Assembly: GCA_000018565.1 (NCBI GenBank)
Contig: CP000877.1
Span: 35,205-99,204 of the forward strand
Origin: Herpetosiphon aurantiacus DSM 785
Lineage (GTDB): Bacteria > Chloroflexota > Chloroflexia > Chloroflexales > Herpetosiphonaceae
Reading direction: 5' to 3'
Length of the DNA stretch: 64,000 nucleotides
How positions within the stretch are numbered: position 1 is the first letter of the stretch; each line of letters starts with the position of its first letter. The position numbers and the translations under genes are program-made. Below are positions 18,661-27,407 of this stretch, in pieces. The notes under the pieces were generated by a model. The model worked only from the letters and a program-made list of their open reading frames with translations. It was not told where the DNA came from and made no database searches.

Positions 18661-21522
18661 TCATTGGAACTGGATAGATTCCTTCAATTCGGCACCATAT
18701 ACCCGTAGTCGATTGGTCATTTCATGATCTCGCCCAATACTCTGTTCATACAGCATGCATGCGCGTTCGATTAATCCAACCGCTTCAATTGATCGATCTT
18801 GAAGCATAAGCAGGCATCCCATATTCTCAATAACGGTTGTCGTATCGGAATGGTGGAGGCGGAGTAACGGCTCATAAAGAGCCAGCGCCTGTTCAAACAG
18901 ATATTGGGCATCCTTAAAACAGCCTTGGGACGCGAACAAAACCGCACAATTATTAAGGAGTACGGCTCGGAGACCATACCCTTTAGCCGTAATCAGACTG
19001 TTCAGATTATTTCTTGTTGTCGCCGTATCGGGATGCTCCGACCCCAACACCGCTTCCCGTATCGCCAAGGCCCGTTCATAGCACTGCTCCGCATCGCCAT
19101 ACCGCCCTTGATGCGCAAGGACTCCTCCCAAATTACTGATAACTGCTGCGATCTCGGGATGCCGTGGTCCTACGACCCGCTCATAGATCCCAATCGCCTG
19201 CTCCAAGATGGGCTGCGCCTCCGCATAGCGTTCTTGGTGAATCAACGCAAGGCCGAGATGGTGTATGCAGAGTGCGGTCGCTCGATGCTCCCTTCCATGA
19301 ACACGTTCATTAATCCCAATCGCCCGCTCCATAAGGGTCTGCGCCTGGGCTGCTTGCCCTTGGTTGATTAACGCGAAGGCCCAATTATGGAGGCTCATCG
19401 CGGTATCCGGATGCTCCGCACCCAAGACGGTTTCGATGATCGCAACAACCGTTTCATGAATGCGTGCAGCAGCAGCATACTGTCCTTGCCGCTCCAACAT
19501 CAGCGCGATATTACTCCGATACTTTGCCGTTGTCGGATGGCTATCTCCCACGAGAGCGGTCGTGATCGCCACCGCCTGTTCATAGCAGTGCTGCGCCTCG
19601 CGATATCGTCCTTGGTGTTCGAGCACAACACCACGATTATTCAAGGACATCGCGGTGTCGGGATGATCGGCTCCTAACACCCTATCCCGAATCGCGATGC
19701 TTCGTTCGATTAATGGCAGGGCTTCAGCATACGCGCCCTGGTGATCCAAAACGACCCCCAAATTCGACAGAATCCCCCCTGTATATGGATGATCCGCACC
19801 CACTACCTGCTCCGTAATAACCAATGCGTGTTCATACCATGCTTGGGCTTCCTTATACCGCCCTTGATGGGCGAGAGTAACTCCTAAATTATGGAGGATT
19901 CCTGCGGTTATGACATGCCCCATACCAAGGTGTGACCCACAAATGACGAGTGCGCGTTCATAGACGATCTGTGCGGCGGCATAGGCACCGTGCAATTGCT
20001 CAAATGCGCCAAGCTGATCGGCTAACTGAATCGCCACCAGATCGCCACGGTCTAATGCCCGTAGGGTCACATACCGCATATGGGCAATCAGGGGTGTCAA
20101 CCGTTGCGGGTTCCCGCTCGCCGTTACCGTCGCCGTTACCCATGCAAGACACGATTCAACCTCGGCCAACATGTCTAACGATCCTAACCGCGACTGGACA
20201 ACTTGCGCCAGCAAGCGATGCAGTACGACGAGTTCAGTGCCATTGAGCAATCCAAGCTGCTGCAAACGACGCAGGGCATCAACCGCATCATCACGATCCG
20301 TCGTTCGACTCGGATGTCCATCGTCACCAGCCTCGGCAAGCACCAACGCCAGCACCAGATCACACGGGATTGGCACACCTGGCGCACACCACGCCGCGCC
20401 ATCGAGCATGCCTAAGGCCAACGCATCAAGCGCATTATTGGGATCAAGCTGGTTAAAACTGAGCATAAAGGTCGCTTCGACATCCAGTTCATGGCGCGTG
20501 GGTGAGGGCAGTGCTCCCCGTCCCTTGAGCGAGCGGTGGGCAATCGTTAAATCCTTGCGGTATTGGCCAATCGTATGATGGGGATAGGTTGCGAGATAAC
20601 TGCCCGCCAGATGCAACGCCAGCGGCAAATGCCCCAGATCCTCGGCAATCGCATCGGCTTCAGCATCGGTCAACCGCGCACAGAGTCGCTGCAATAACGC
20701 GCGACTTTCGACAGGCGACAACAGCCCAAGCCGAATCTGCGTGAGTGTTGGCCACGCATCGGATCGCGCCGTCACCAGTACGCGACAGCCGCCCACCGTA
20801 GGCTTCCATTGGTCAAGAATCGCTGGATCTTCACAGTTATCAAAAATGAGCAAGCGCGGCATGGGCGATTGCCAGGCATGCAAAACCCGTTGCACCTGCT
20901 CATCGAGTGCCATTCCGGTGGTATCAAGCTTCAAGCCAACCGCACAGGCCGCAATTTGATTGGCCACCTGATCAGGATCGGCACAGTTCAGCCAAAACAC
21001 CCCGCCCTGAAAATACACCCCATAGCGATAGGAAAACTCCGTCACCAGGCTCGTTTTGCCAATCCCGCCAAGACCCGTGGCCACCGCTGGCATAACAACC
21101 GCTGGCTGCGCCGTGCCAATCGCCTGCGCGAGCGCGTTCAATTCGGCCTCGCGCCCAACAAAATGGGGACTCGATTCAAAGGGCAGGCGTGAGGCTTGGG
21201 GGAGATCGGAACGCGGCGTGGGCACATCTGTCAAGGGAATCGAGGCAAGGGCTGCAAGGGCAGCGGGTAAGGGATCAATCGGCTGGGGGAGCGTCACCGT
21301 GACATGCACCTGATTTCCGGCATTGACATCGCCAATCGTGATCGTGGCATTGGTATAATCATTGTTTTGGCCAAGCAGCATCGAAATGGAGTTGCCACCC
21401 AACAGCGTGGGATGACCCGCAAAGACTGATTCGAGCGCAATAGTCACGCTCGCCCGATCATACTGTGGGCATTTGATGAGAATCGCATCGACCAGAACGG
21501 CAATGAGGGCTGGCAATTCCAT
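18661..21522 (-). CDS. NB-ARC-TPR STAND protein (second copy, intact), 953 residues
   Basis: Residues 1-75 carry the conserved module also found in the genes at 9137 and 45225 (CPQYDRASV, ALESVFAGHP, GQNNDYTNATITIGD). NB-ARC follows: FVGREAEL, P-loop GLGGIGKTS at 150-158, Walker B LLIFDNCED near 224-232, VLVTARSD, HLPLALHLAG, and a winged-helix-like region with WCAPGVPIP. Residues 480-953 are about ten kinesin-light-chain-type TPRs (for example YEQAVAITTALVGDSHPTTA). Unlike those in the broken copy, these TPRs have diverged from each other. The fold class is an NLR-like sensor or switch. The N-terminal module, where effectors usually sit, matches no enzyme I can name. GAGGAG precedes the start. 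Confidence 0.9.
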   Translation of the reverse strand: MELPALIAVLVDAILIKCPQYDRASVTIALESVFAGHPTLLGGNSISMLLGQNNDYTNATITIGDVNAGNQVHVTVTLPQPIDPLPAALAALASIPLTDVPTPRSDLPQASRLPFESSPHFVGREAELNALAQAIGTAQPAVVMPAVATGLGGIGKTSLVTEFSYRYGVYFQGGVFWLNCADPDQVANQIAACAVGLKLDTTGMALDEQVQRVLHAWQSPMPRLLIFDNCEDPAILDQWKPTVGGCRVLVTARSDAWPTLTQIRLGLLSPVESRALLQRLCARLTDAEADAIAEDLGHLPLALHLAGSYLATYPHHTIGQYRKDLTIAHRSLKGRGALPSPTRHELDVEATFMLSFNQLDPNNALDALALGMLDGAAWCAPGVPIPCDLVLALVLAEAGDDGHPSRTTDRDDAVDALRRLQQLGLLNGTELVVLHRLLAQVVQSRLGSLDMLAEVESCLAWVTATVTASGNPQRLTPLIAHMRYVTLRALDRGDLVAIQLADQLGAFEQLHGAYAAAQIVYERALVICGSHLGMGHVITAGILHNLGVTLAHQGRYKEAQAWYEHALVITEQVVGADHPYTGGILSNLGVVLDHQGAYAEALPLIERSIAIRDRVLGADHPDTAMSLNNRGVVLEHQGRYREAQHCYEQAVAITTALVGDSHPTTAKYRSNIALMLERQGQYAAAARIHETVVAIIETVLGAEHPDTAMSLHNWAFALINQGQAAQAQTLMERAIGINERVHGREHRATALCIHHLGLALIHQERYAEAQPILEQAIGIYERVVGPRHPEIAAVISNLGGVLAHQGRYGDAEQCYERALAIREAVLGSEHPDTATTRNNLNSLITAKGYGLRAVLLNNCAVLFASQGCFKDAQYLFEQALALYEPLLRLHHSDTTTVIENMGCLLMLQDRSIEAVGLIERACMLYEQSIGRDHEMTNRLRVYGAELKESIQFQ

Positions 21523-21625
21523 CGGGGACTCCTCACACGACGATTAAGGCTGAGGTTTGTTATTAATAGATACATTGCTCGTGCATTTCTGGCATGCAGG
21601 GCTAAAAAATCACCTGCATGGGGGA
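21523..21625 (-). promoter_or_regulatory. Conserved upstream region of second NB-ARC-TPR gene
   Basis: The bases match the region at 9138-9235 block by block: GACTCCTCACACG, TTAATAGATAC, ATTTCTGGCATG, AAAAATCACC, GCATGGGGGA. On the minus strand this gives GAGGAGT as ribosome-binding site and TATCTATTAA as a possible -10 region. Conservation outside coding sequence suggests a shared regulator. Confidence 0.6.
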
Positions 21626-21780
21626 GTATTCAGATCGACCCCTCGTGCTATGGTTGCGCAGCGTGGTTGAAGGCTGGCTGCTGATCGTCGTAGATCGCCA
21701 ACCACACCTGACCCGCAACAAGACGATGAAGCGAAATGACGCTGATGCGATCATGATCTCGCTGCCACGAAAGAAGATCC

Positions 21781-21975
21781 ATGCCAATCAAGCCGATTAA
21801 AGTCAATCGCTATTGGGTCTATCGTGACCTGTGGTCAAACACATGGACGAGCGATATTTCTCAGTGTTCGGCCTTAAACGATCGGAACACCCAAGACCGC
21901 TTTATCGATCGCTATCTGGTCTCGCACTTTCAACCATCACGCTATCCTGAGCATATGCGCTATCACTACAAGTGA
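21781..21975 (+). CDS. Small hypothetical protein, 64 residues
   Basis: The frame MPIKPIKVNRYWVYRDLWSN to a stop at 21973-21975 is rich in aromatic and basic residues (SHFQPSRYPEHMRYHYK). Only a weak AGAAGA lies upstream. Its stop codon falls at the edge of a perfect 16-bp hairpin. It may be a real small gene or the remnant of a larger one; I do not recognise it. Confidence 0.3.
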   Translation: MPIKPIKVNRYWVYRDLWSNTWTSDISQCSALNDRNTQDRFIDRYLVSHFQPSRYPEHMRYHYK

Positions 21976-22012
21976 TGTGGTCACGATTAAGGAGACAATC
22001 GTGACCACATCA
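21973..22012. terminator. Perfect 16-bp hairpin between converging frames
   Basis: TGATGTGGTCACGATT (21973-21988) and AATCGTGACCACATCA (21997-22012) are exact inverted repeats around an 8-base loop. It lies between a plus-strand small frame and a minus-strand transposase-like frame, so it could act as a two-way terminator. No T-run follows on either strand. It may instead be an element end. Confidence 0.45.
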
Positions 22013-22424
22013 GTGGCGCGTGGCGCTGGTAGATCCGCTGATGCTGGCGCAGAATCTTCCAGATCGTGACCGGGGAGGTCGGAAGCGGCTCACTGGCCAA
22101 ATCGGGATCACGCTGGAGATAGGCGAGAATGGTTTTGGCTCCGACAATACGGTTGTACTGGGCTGACAGCGTATCGCGTAACTCCAAAATATAGGTGATC
22201 ACGCGCTCCGTCCAAGGTGCGGCGGGAGTTTTTCGTGCTCGCGACTGGCTTTGGCAGACGGTTTGCGGATCAGGATGCGGTGGAGACCCAAAGCGTGCCT
22301 TCCATTTTTTGACCCATCCGATGGAACGGTGGGTATCCATCGCCAATTGGCGATTCGACCAGCCTGGGTGGGTATGCAGCAACTGATAGAGCGTTATGCG
22401 ATCGGCAAACCAGCGAGCCGTCAT
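21987..22424 (-). pseudogene. Integrase/transposase N-terminal fragment (helix-turn-helix part)
   Basis: The 145-residue frame begins MTARWFADRITLYQLLHTHP and contains two helix-turn-helix-like parts (WSNRQLAMDTHRSIGWVKKW; VGAKTILAYLQRDPDL then SPVTIWKILRQHQRI). This is the DNA-binding half typical of integrase-core (rve/IS481-like) transposases. The catalytic DDE half is missing: the frame stops inside the hairpin at 21973-22012. A complete element of this kind would continue for some 250 residues. It is therefore a truncated remnant, although the N-terminal fragment could still bind DNA. GGGAGA precedes the ATG at 22424. Confidence 0.6.
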
Positions 22425-22520
22425 GGTGCGTCTCCCGCCATACGTTCGATACCGATGATCATAAGCATAGCATAGGCTACGATGAAGATGAACTAGGTTA
22501 CGATGTGCGTGAACAGCACA

Positions 22521-22765
22521 TAGCGCTTAAGGCTGGGGGTTCACACTAAGTCAATAGGTGGGTTACACATACCGATCAATCGTGTTGGCAGAGCGTTTTT
22601 GTACCACTGCAATGGCATAAAAACGCATCAATGATGATGGAAAAGCGGCATATCCTTGGGCAATACTGTCATCGTGAATGATCGGTATATGGTACCAAGG
22701 CAATGGCTTAGCGTGCTAGGGGTTTGTTGTTAATAGATACCTTTCTCGCACATTTCTGAAATCGT
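22521..22765 (-). promoter_or_regulatory. Orphan copy of the NB-ARC upstream region, split by a MITE-like element
   Basis: Joining 22521-22541 to 22725-22765 gives TTAAGGCTGGGGGTT followed by TGTTGTTAATAGATACC and ATTTCTG. This matches the upstream region of the NB-ARC gene at 21522 (TTAAGGCTGAGGTTTGTTAT, TAATAGATAC, ATTTCTG). No NB-ARC gene follows on the minus strand; only the transposase fragment does. It probably marks the place where an NB-ARC gene was lost. Confidence 0.5.
22542..22715 (-). mobile_element. MITE-like element, family 1, copy 1 (174 bp)
   Basis: The ends are imperfect inverted repeats: CACACTAAGTCAAT on the left, and CACGCTAAGCCATT as the reverse complement of the right, each followed by a GGTA..A.AY.CCGATCA-like stretch. 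Flanks CTGGGGGTT (22533-22541) and CTAGGGGTT (22716-22724) are a 9-bp duplication with one mismatch. No coding capacity. The reverse complement aligns along most of its length with 52174-52343. Confidence 0.75.
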
Positions 22766-23988
22766 TATTCCTCATTGTTTAATGTTAAACGAATACGTTT
22801 ACCATGTTCGCGCATATATTCAGTCTGTTGAATCTTTTTCTGTTGCCACTCTTTTATTTCTTCCATAAAAGGCTCCTTGATCTGAGGACTTATAAGTAAA
22901 TGGGCTAATAACCACATCATCGCAATAGCATATGGTTCGCGCGAAGATTCTTCTTGATCAAAAAGATACAAAAGCTCATCAAGATATATGATTGCAGAAG
23001 AGTCATCAGTTTCCACATTCATAAACCGTATGTAATCGCGTATGCGGCGAAATAGCTTCTCACCTATTTCGTCAATTCTTATCTGCCAACGCTCAGGAAT
23101 ATGATAAACTCGGGATAACAGATCATTAAGCATTGAAATATTAAGCGTGGAGGTGGAATCACTTTTTAAACTAAAGGGAGTAAAATTAAACGGATGTTCA
23201 TCGGATATAATTTTTAAGATCAGACTTGTACTTAATCCTGAATGACGATAGGGTAACCAGATTTCATCTAGTCGATATGGCTCTCGTGCTTTTGGTCTTA
23301 GTGGATCTTCAGCAGTTTTTACGCCTGAATTACAACTGTGACAAAGTGGGATAAGATTATATGGATGGATTGCAAGATGCGGATAAATCTTTTTAGGCAG
23401 GTAGTGATCGATATCGGTATAGACGGATAAACCTTCTTTTCGGTGTAAAATCGTGAAATAGGCTGTAGAATCACACACAGGGCATACACATAACCTGTCG
23501 TTCTGAGAAAGAAATGCGTCAAGAAATTCCTGAGCTGTGTATTTTTGGTTTCTTGATCGCTGAAAAAAAAAGGCAGGTAACCCACTTTCACTTCGAAAAA
23601 GATCATAAAAATGGATTAGAAAAGTGGCAGCAGCTTCTTGCCACTCAGACGTTACCTCTGTGGTATCACTGGGATTTGCTAATTGACCATGTGGATTGCG
23701 TAACAACCGCCATGCTTCATTGAAACGTTGGTTGATCCAATCGCGCTTGACTTGAGAGGTTGTTGATAAATCATTAGAGAAATTTCTAAGCGATGATTGT
23801 TTGCACACCCAATTAGCAATCTTTGTTGCGTTCTGTGCATAACGAGGTTGTTTCTCAAGCCAACCCTGACAATCATCCTTGCTGAAGCCAGGTGTCATTA
23901 ATGCCCAGCGAAGCAAACGGAATTGCCAAAACATTGCTTTGGTGAGACAGCGACGTGACGTTTCGGGAAGTTCAACCTTATGAAGCAT
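22765..23988 (-). CDS. HNH endonuclease, PtuB-like (Septu-type) partner of the upstream ATPase
   Basis: The 407-residue protein has an HNH nuclease core with zinc-binding cysteines: CPVC near 165-168, TDIDHYLPKKIYP near 187-199 (catalytic His region), and YNLIPLCHSCNSGV near 208-221. Two CxxC pairs bracketing DIDHYLPK are typical of HNH nucleases found next to AAA ATPases in Septu defence (PtuB). The N-terminal 160 residues and C-terminal 150 residues are helical with no recognised domain. The start overlaps the end of the ATPase gene by 11 bases, so the two are translationally coupled. It is last in a six-gene minus-strand operon. PtuB proteins are usually shorter, so this may be a divergent relative. 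It should cut DNA when the ATPase is triggered. Confidence 0.8.
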   Translation of the reverse strand: MLHKVELPETSRRCLTKAMFWQFRLLRWALMTPGFSKDDCQGWLEKQPRYAQNATKIANWVCKQSSLRNFSNDLSTTSQVKRDWINQRFNEAWRLLRNPHGQLANPSDTTEVTSEWQEAAATFLIHFYDLFRSESGLPAFFFQRSRNQKYTAQEFLDAFLSQNDRLCVCPVCDSTAYFTILHRKEGLSVYTDIDHYLPKKIYPHLAIHPYNLIPLCHSCNSGVKTAEDPLRPKAREPYRLDEIWLPYRHSGLSTSLILKIISDEHPFNFTPFSLKSDSTSTLNISMLNDLLSRVYHIPERWQIRIDEIGEKLFRRIRDYIRFMNVETDDSSAIIYLDELLYLFDQEESSREPYAIAMMWLLAHLLISPQIKEPFMEEIKEWQQKKIQQTEYMREHGKRIRLTLNNEE

Positions 23989-25537
23989 CGTTACTCATCC
24001 TATACAGTACCCGCCGGATTCGATAGCTCCAATACCCAGGCCCAACTTCGTTAAGCAAGTCTTTAAGCTTTTGCTGTGCCTGCTTGTTATTACGCTGGCC
24101 AACTTCATCCAATATCGCTTTAACTTTCTTAACAGCATATTGGCCTGTCGCATAAGGCGAATCGAAAACATGAATAATAATATCACTCGGATCAGCAGCC
24201 AGTGTTTTAAGCGTAGGACTCCCAGCACTCTGAGTATATTGCTCTCCACGATGCAACACAATAATATCCTCACGTGGAACATCAGTCAGCGTGATGCTGG
24301 AGTGAGATGTAATCAGGGCATGACACTTGCCATCTTCGAGCAATGTTGCTAAACGATCAACTATCTGGCGTTTCCAGTAGTCATTAAAATGAACTTCAGG
24401 TTCATCAAGCAGAATAAGTTGGTCTTGATCGCGGAGCATACTGAATAGACTCATCCGGCCTATGAAGCTACGTTCCCCATCACTCAACCAAGCAAGTGGG
24501 TGCAATGGTGCATTCTGAGCAATCTCGCGATCTTTAACTGGATCTTCGTCCTTCGGGCCACGTTTAACAAAGATATTAACCTCTTGAAGCACCCGCTCTG
24601 CTGCAATTGCATTCCTACTCAACCGCCGTAGTTGTTGGTAGAAAGCGAAAGCTCCACCCCGGTCGCCCAACAAATCTTGGATACTCGATTGTTGCTGATC
24701 TGTTAAGTCGAAATAGAGTAGCCAGTCAGAACCTATATGCACCGCACGCGTAGCCTTTCGCCCAAGCTCCTGAATTTCACGTCGCTCATTCGAGCCAGCA
24801 AGGTTGAGTCGAAAGCGGAGAGAGAACGCACATACTTGCCGAATGCGAACATCTTCGAAAATATCTTTCATTGAGTTAAGTATGCCATTATGCGAAAGTT
24901 CTGCTAAAACCCCGCATAGTGTTACAAGTGGCAATGCTTCGGTTGGGACAAACGTGATTTTCTGTGATTCTGATTGAGCACTTGGTTCAAAAACAATTGA
25001 TGCCCCTACCCGCTCACTAAGTAGTCGTTGCTCATGCTGAGCGTGAATATCGGAATCTGCTAGTGATCCCGATAGAACTTCAAGCGGATCAAGCGTAACG
25101 CTCTGCTGAGATGGTTTCAAAAGTGTTTGCCATTCCTGCTCTCTGCCTGTTGTAAGGATTATTACTCGTGGTAGGATTTCTTCCAATGAGCCATGACGCT
25201 CCTGCCATTCAGTATTTACTGTACGCGTGTCTGCTCTTGCCCTGTCCAGCTTTTTTTGGTTAGAATCTTCATCCAATTCATAGTTATAAATGCGGATACT
25301 CTGCTTGGCATTCGCTGAGCCAAGTTCGTACTCTAGATAGAAGCGAAAGGGCACATCGCTTCCCTTTTCTAATTGCTGGATTATAAAAGTAATAGCTTGA
25401 AGCAGAGTTGATTTGCCGCTGCCATTCTGGCCTACTAGAAAATCAATCCCTAGACGTTCGTTATCCGTGTTATTGAATTTAATCTGAAGATTGCGAAGAA
25501 CACGATAGTGTCCAATAGTGCAATGGTGTAGTCTCAT
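23978..25537 (-). CDS. AAA/ABC-type ATPase, PtuA-like (Septu-type)
   Basis: The 519-residue protein has an SMC/RecF/ABC-like ATPase split into N- and C-terminal halves: Walker A GQNGSGKST at 36-44, a signature-like WLSDGERSF near 348-356, Walker B LILLDEPEVHFND near 372-384, and H-loop ITSHSS near 408. The middle 250 residues are a helical insert. This is the layout of OLD/PtuA-type defence ATPases that pair with an HNH nuclease, which is encoded immediately downstream. No TOPRIM nuclease domain is present, so it is not an OLD nuclease. The start overlaps the stop of the methylase gene by 4 bases (ATGA). It probably senses invading DNA or nucleotide state and gates the nuclease. Confidence 0.85.
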   Translation of the reverse strand: MRLHHCTIGHYRVLRNLQIKFNNTDNERLGIDFLVGQNGSGKSTLLQAITFIIQQLEKGSDVPFRFYLEYELGSANAKQSIRIYNYELDEDSNQKKLDRARADTRTVNTEWQERHGSLEEILPRVIILTTGREQEWQTLLKPSQQSVTLDPLEVLSGSLADSDIHAQHEQRLLSERVGASIVFEPSAQSESQKITFVPTEALPLVTLCGVLAELSHNGILNSMKDIFEDVRIRQVCAFSLRFRLNLAGSNERREIQELGRKATRAVHIGSDWLLYFDLTDQQQSSIQDLLGDRGGAFAFYQQLRRLSRNAIAAERVLQEVNIFVKRGPKDEDPVKDREIAQNAPLHPLAWLSDGERSFIGRMSLFSMLRDQDQLILLDEPEVHFNDYWKRQIVDRLATLLEDGKCHALITSHSSITLTDVPREDIIVLHRGEQYTQSAGSPTLKTLAADPSDIIIHVFDSPYATGQYAVKKVKAILDEVGQRNNKQAQQKLKDLLNEVGPGYWSYRIRRVLYRMSNDAS

Positions 25538-27405
25538 GAGCTAACCCCAGAGCTAGGAAGCTCCCGCCAAATATCTCGTTCGCTCAACAATCGATAGGCA
25601 GATAGATGCTGGTCTTGCGAATCTATCAGCGTTACGGCAACGATCAGCCCCAGCTTCTCAAATAATTCAAGCATGCTTGCCAGTTCTGATTCAGGCAAAT
25701 TTGGTTGTTGTTGATGCAGTGATGCCACATCAAAGTAGTTTGGGGTTTCAAAACCAGTACTAGCACTTTCTGAGTGTACGGTCAGGGTTAGGCTCTTGAT
25801 ACTATCCCAAATCTGGCGCTGTTCTCTACTAAGTACATCAATCGCGGTCGGTTCTAGCTGCCACACCTGCGCCATCAACCTGCCATCGCCAATTTGGGGT
25901 GCTTCAAGTTTTCTTAAAAGACTATCAATATACTGCGCCATACGACCTTGATTGGCCCGAATCTCAACAAGCAGTTCACTCGGTGGGCGATTGACAACCG
26001 CCATCTCTTCGGCTGGCAAGTAACGATCGATTTTAAATGTATAGTCTGCCTGCTTAATAATCTGATCTTGAAGAACACGAGTGCCTAGCAAACGGCCACT
26101 TGTTGTGATTGCAATGGCTGAACTATAATGGTCTCCGTTCAAAAGTGTTACTAATTTTGGTTTCTCCTCTTTTGATTTGCTAAACTTCTCTGTAATTATA
26201 TCTTCACGTTGCTGTGTCATTAATTTAATTGGGATAGGATCATTAAGATCTACAATGTAACTTTTACGCTGCGCATCTAAACCAACATTGATTAAAAAGA
26301 TATGCTTAGAACCTTGACTGTAACGCTCTACCTGTGTGAATATACTCCCAGCGGGTGCACCAATAATTAAAACACGCTCTTCATCAATAGTAAGTTGCCG
26401 ATATGATAATAATTGCTGATCGTCAGTAAGATTCCATGTGTTATCCCACCCAAGTATGCTTTCGATTAATGGAAAATCACTCGCATCAGTCGGTTGCTTA
26501 GTTAGATCTCGCCCACGCCCACGCATATAACCATCACGTTCGGCGCGGATAAACCACGTTCCAGCTTGAGGCACTGATTTCGTAATAAGCAGCAGATAGG
26601 TTTGGAGTGTACTGAAAGGTTGAAAGGTGTCTTTCGGTAGGGCAATAATCGCATTAATTTGTTGATTTGTGCATAGATTCTTTCTTAGCTCTTTTTCCCT
26701 TCCTCCACCAAACAGGATTCCAGCTGGAGCCAGAACACAAAGCCGACCATTGTCAGCTAGCCATTTGATCGCCTGTTCTATCAGACGGGTTTCACTCCGA
26801 CCGGATAAACCTTCTGTGGATACTTGTGTGCCAAATGGAGGATTCATAAGTATTCGATTAACGGAAATGGCTTGCGGATAAGTTAAAGCATCAGCTATTT
26901 CAATCGTAAAATCTTTGAGTCCATGGAGTGCACAGTTGGCCCAGGCTAATCGTGCCCATTGGGGCGAGATTTCAAGTCCGTTGGTAAGGGTCGGATGCTC
27001 TGCTGATTGAGCACGCCCTGCAAGCATGCCACCACTACCACAGGCCAAGTCAAGCAGGCTATCGTTGGCTGTCACATGAGCAATAGTACGCATAAATTTT
27101 ACTAGATGGCGTGGAGTAGGATAACGTCCGCCAAGATGGGTTTGGTCGAGGCGAAAGAGAATATAACGGTCGAAGAGTTCAGCTGCTCCTCCCTCTAGTA
27201 GAGTTGAAAGAGCGCTCAGCCGCGTTTTAATTTCATCAACCTTAGGAAGTAGAACTGGCTCACCTTGTAAACCTGAAGGAGGCGACAGGCTGTTTTGCTC
27301 AAGCAGTAACGTCGCGATATGATCGATAATTAGGAGATCATCAACGATCCCCTTTGCTCGAAAGATCTTCCATATCTCGTTCAACCCTGCTGCAATATCT
27401 GCCAT
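25534..27405 (-). CDS. Second N6-adenine DNA methyltransferase (type I-like, N6_Mtase)
   Basis: The 623-residue protein has motif I LLDLACGSGGMLAG at 117-130, the SAM-binding acidic GLEIS at 143-147, and catalytic motif IV NPPF at 188-191, so it looks active. RYPTPRHLVKFM before motif I is the usual HsdM-type lead-in. Residues 340-623 are unlike HsdM: they contain VERYSQGSKHIFLINVGL, then a long helical tail ending in a possible winged helix (LASMLELFEKLGLIVAVTLI). It is the second complete methylase in this operon. It follows HsdS with only 2 bases between and overlaps the ATPase gene by 4, so it belongs to one unit. Whether it uses the same HsdS, or serves the Septu-like pair as a self marker, is open. 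Confidence 0.85.
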   Translation of the reverse strand: MADIAAGLNEIWKIFRAKGIVDDLLIIDHIATLLLEQNSLSPPSGLQGEPVLLPKVDEIKTRLSALSTLLEGGAAELFDRYILFRLDQTHLGGRYPTPRHLVKFMRTIAHVTANDSLLDLACGSGGMLAGRAQSAEHPTLTNGLEISPQWARLAWANCALHGLKDFTIEIADALTYPQAISVNRILMNPPFGTQVSTEGLSGRSETRLIEQAIKWLADNGRLCVLAPAGILFGGGREKELRKNLCTNQQINAIIALPKDTFQPFSTLQTYLLLITKSVPQAGTWFIRAERDGYMRGRGRDLTKQPTDASDFPLIESILGWDNTWNLTDDQQLLSYRQLTIDEERVLIIGAPAGSIFTQVERYSQGSKHIFLINVGLDAQRKSYIVDLNDPIPIKLMTQQREDIITEKFSKSKEEKPKLVTLLNGDHYSSAIAITTSGRLLGTRVLQDQIIKQADYTFKIDRYLPAEEMAVVNRPPSELLVEIRANQGRMAQYIDSLLRKLEAPQIGDGRLMAQVWQLEPTAIDVLSREQRQIWDSIKSLTLTVHSESASTGFETPNYFDVASLHQQQPNLPESELASMLELFEKLGLIVAVTLIDSQDQHLSAYRLLSERDIWRELPSSGVSS

Positions 27406-27407
27406 TG

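Noticed and set aside
23978..25537. OLD-family nuclease (Gabija GajA-like)
   Set aside because: No C-terminal TOPRIM motif (no ExxG...DxD) is visible and the partner is an HNH protein, not a UvrD-like helicase.
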